A stretch of DNA of 64,000 bases from JAGVSR01 sp964458265 (lineage in GTDB: Bacteria > Pseudomonadota > Alphaproteobacteria > Rhizobiales > Hyphomicrobiaceae), in NCBI GenBank assembly GCA_964458265.1, contig CAYWIF010000002.1, positions 124,001 to 188,000 on the forward strand. The letters run 5' to 3'. This document shows positions 63,295 through 64,000 of this stretch, one piece after another. Position 1 is the stretch's first letter. Each line of letters starts with the position of its first letter. Below the pieces are notes generated by a model that saw only the letters and a program-made list of their open reading frames with translations, ran no database searches and was not told where the DNA came from. Made by a program: the position numbers and the translations under genes.

Positions 63295-63708
63295 GAGACG
63301 GTCTCCTTGATCGCCCGGGTAGAGCCCGGGTGGACATCGACGCTGGCGCGGACACAACGAACCAACAAGGCGTGCCGCGAACGACATACCGCCCGTGTTG
63401 GATACTGGACTGGCGAGACCTGCGCCTCGCAAATTCGCTTGATGTTACCGTGATTTAATGTCGGAACGATCAGTCCCTGCGACCTCCGGCCGCGAACCAT
63501 CATCAATGAGGCATACGATGCCCAGATAATAGCCACGCAATCGCGCCTCAGCCTGCCCACCCGCTTCCGCCTATCTCGGCGGGCGAGCGAATTGACCTGC
63601 CGCCACGGCGCACATACTTTGCCGGGCTTGTCACAAAGGCTAGGTCTTCGAACCTATCTGCAACGCCAAACAACGGAGATCCGGCCGCCAGCCGGGCAGA
63701 TCGTTCCC
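63295..63708. other. Divergent intergenic region between the RND pump and lysK
   Basis: About 410 bases that must contain promoters for both directions. I see no coding sequence, strong hairpin or regulator site. Confidence 0.5.
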
Positions 63709-64000
63709 ATGTCCTTCCACGCCACGCCCGCCCAGCTCGCCGCCGTCAACGAAACCCGCGCATGGCCCTTCGAAGAAGCCCGTCGCATCGTCGATCGCTT
63801 GAAGAAGTCAAAAGGCGGCATGGATAAGACGGTCCTGTTTGAGACCGGCTACGGACCGTCCGGACTGCCGCACATTGGCACCTTCGGCGAAGTGGCACGC
63901 ACGAGCATGATCCGCCGCGCGTTCGAGACACTCACGGAAGGCAAGGTCAAGACCCGCCTGCTCTGCTTTTCCGATGACATGGACGGCATGCGCAAGGTTC
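63709..64000 (+). CDS. lysK: Class I lysyl-tRNA synthetase (3' end outside window)
   Basis: The first 97 residues are present. The start MSFHATPAQLAAVNETRAWP is at 63709. GPSGLPHIGTFGEVARTSM is the HIGH motif of class I enzymes, and LLCFSDDMDGMRKV follows as in LysRS-I. It charges tRNA-Lys. Class I LysRS is the usual form in archaea and alphaproteobacteria. The KMSKS region lies beyond the window. Confidence 0.95.
   Translation, partial: MSFHATPAQLAAVNETRAWPFEEARRIVDRLKKSKGGMDKTVLFETGYGPSGLPHIGTFGEVARTSMIRRAFETLTEGKVKTRLLCFSDDMDGMRKV

Overview
The window looks like a piece of an alphaproteobacterial chromosome, most likely Hyphomicrobiales. I base this on the high GC content, the FnrN-type regulator next to a complete ccoNOQP-GHIS cluster, the HWE-family sensor kinase, a PabB-PabC fusion, a DevCAB-type exporter, an Rrf2 regulator beside hemP, a class I lysyl-tRNA synthetase, and an initiator tRNA carrying the alphaproteobacterial A29-U41 pair. 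The genus cannot be fixed from this sequence alone. Positions 30254-30353 are an assembly gap.

Layout. (1) 1-4.3 kb: an RND efflux pump (adaptor and permease), then a DUF533/TerB-like protein. (2) 5.4-8.4 kb, minus strand: a DevC-DevA-DevB type ABC exporter. (3) 8.7-15.6 kb: a DUF2147 exported protein, an Est30-like hydrolase, an orphan 615-aa membrane protein, two small membrane proteins and the bifunctional pabB-pabC. (4) 15.9-26.2 kb: initiator tRNA, an FNR-type oxygen sensor, a hemerythrin, and a cbb3 oxidase operon (ccoN,O,Q,P,G,H,I,S plus an HCxxMCGG membrane protein). A palindromic FNR box lies between the hemerythrin and ccoN. (5) 26.6-34.3 kb: a large exported DUF11-repeat protein broken by the gap, an HWE kinase divergent from a Crp/Fnr regulator, and an exported protein of unknown function. 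(6) 34.5-40.0 kb: an animal-type heme peroxidase with RTX repeats followed by its type I secretion ATPase and adaptor. (7) 40.1-46.8 kb: an exported subtilisin-like protease divergent from an ECF sigma/anti-sigma/anion-permease operon, then glycerate kinase, mobA and mobB. (8) 46.9-56.9 kb, minus strand: a second type I secretion locus with a 1552-aa glycine/asparagine-rich protein built as A-B-A-B modules, a 618-aa protein with an 86-aa repeat, then ATPase and adaptor. (9) 57.4-64 kb: a cysteine-free Rrf2 regulator, an unknown protein with its ribosome binding site inside a palindrome, hemP, a second RND pump, and the start of lysK.

The most unusual part is region 8. It appears to be a dedicated export locus for two uncharacterised repeat proteins that share asparagine/glutamine/aspartate ladder motifs. 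A perfect 13-bp stem-loop lies between their genes and a cluster of ATTCCG motifs lies upstream. Region 7 carries a nearly symmetrical GGAAY-N16-CRTT element that reads as an ECF promoter on both strands, which would couple the protease to the sigma factor.
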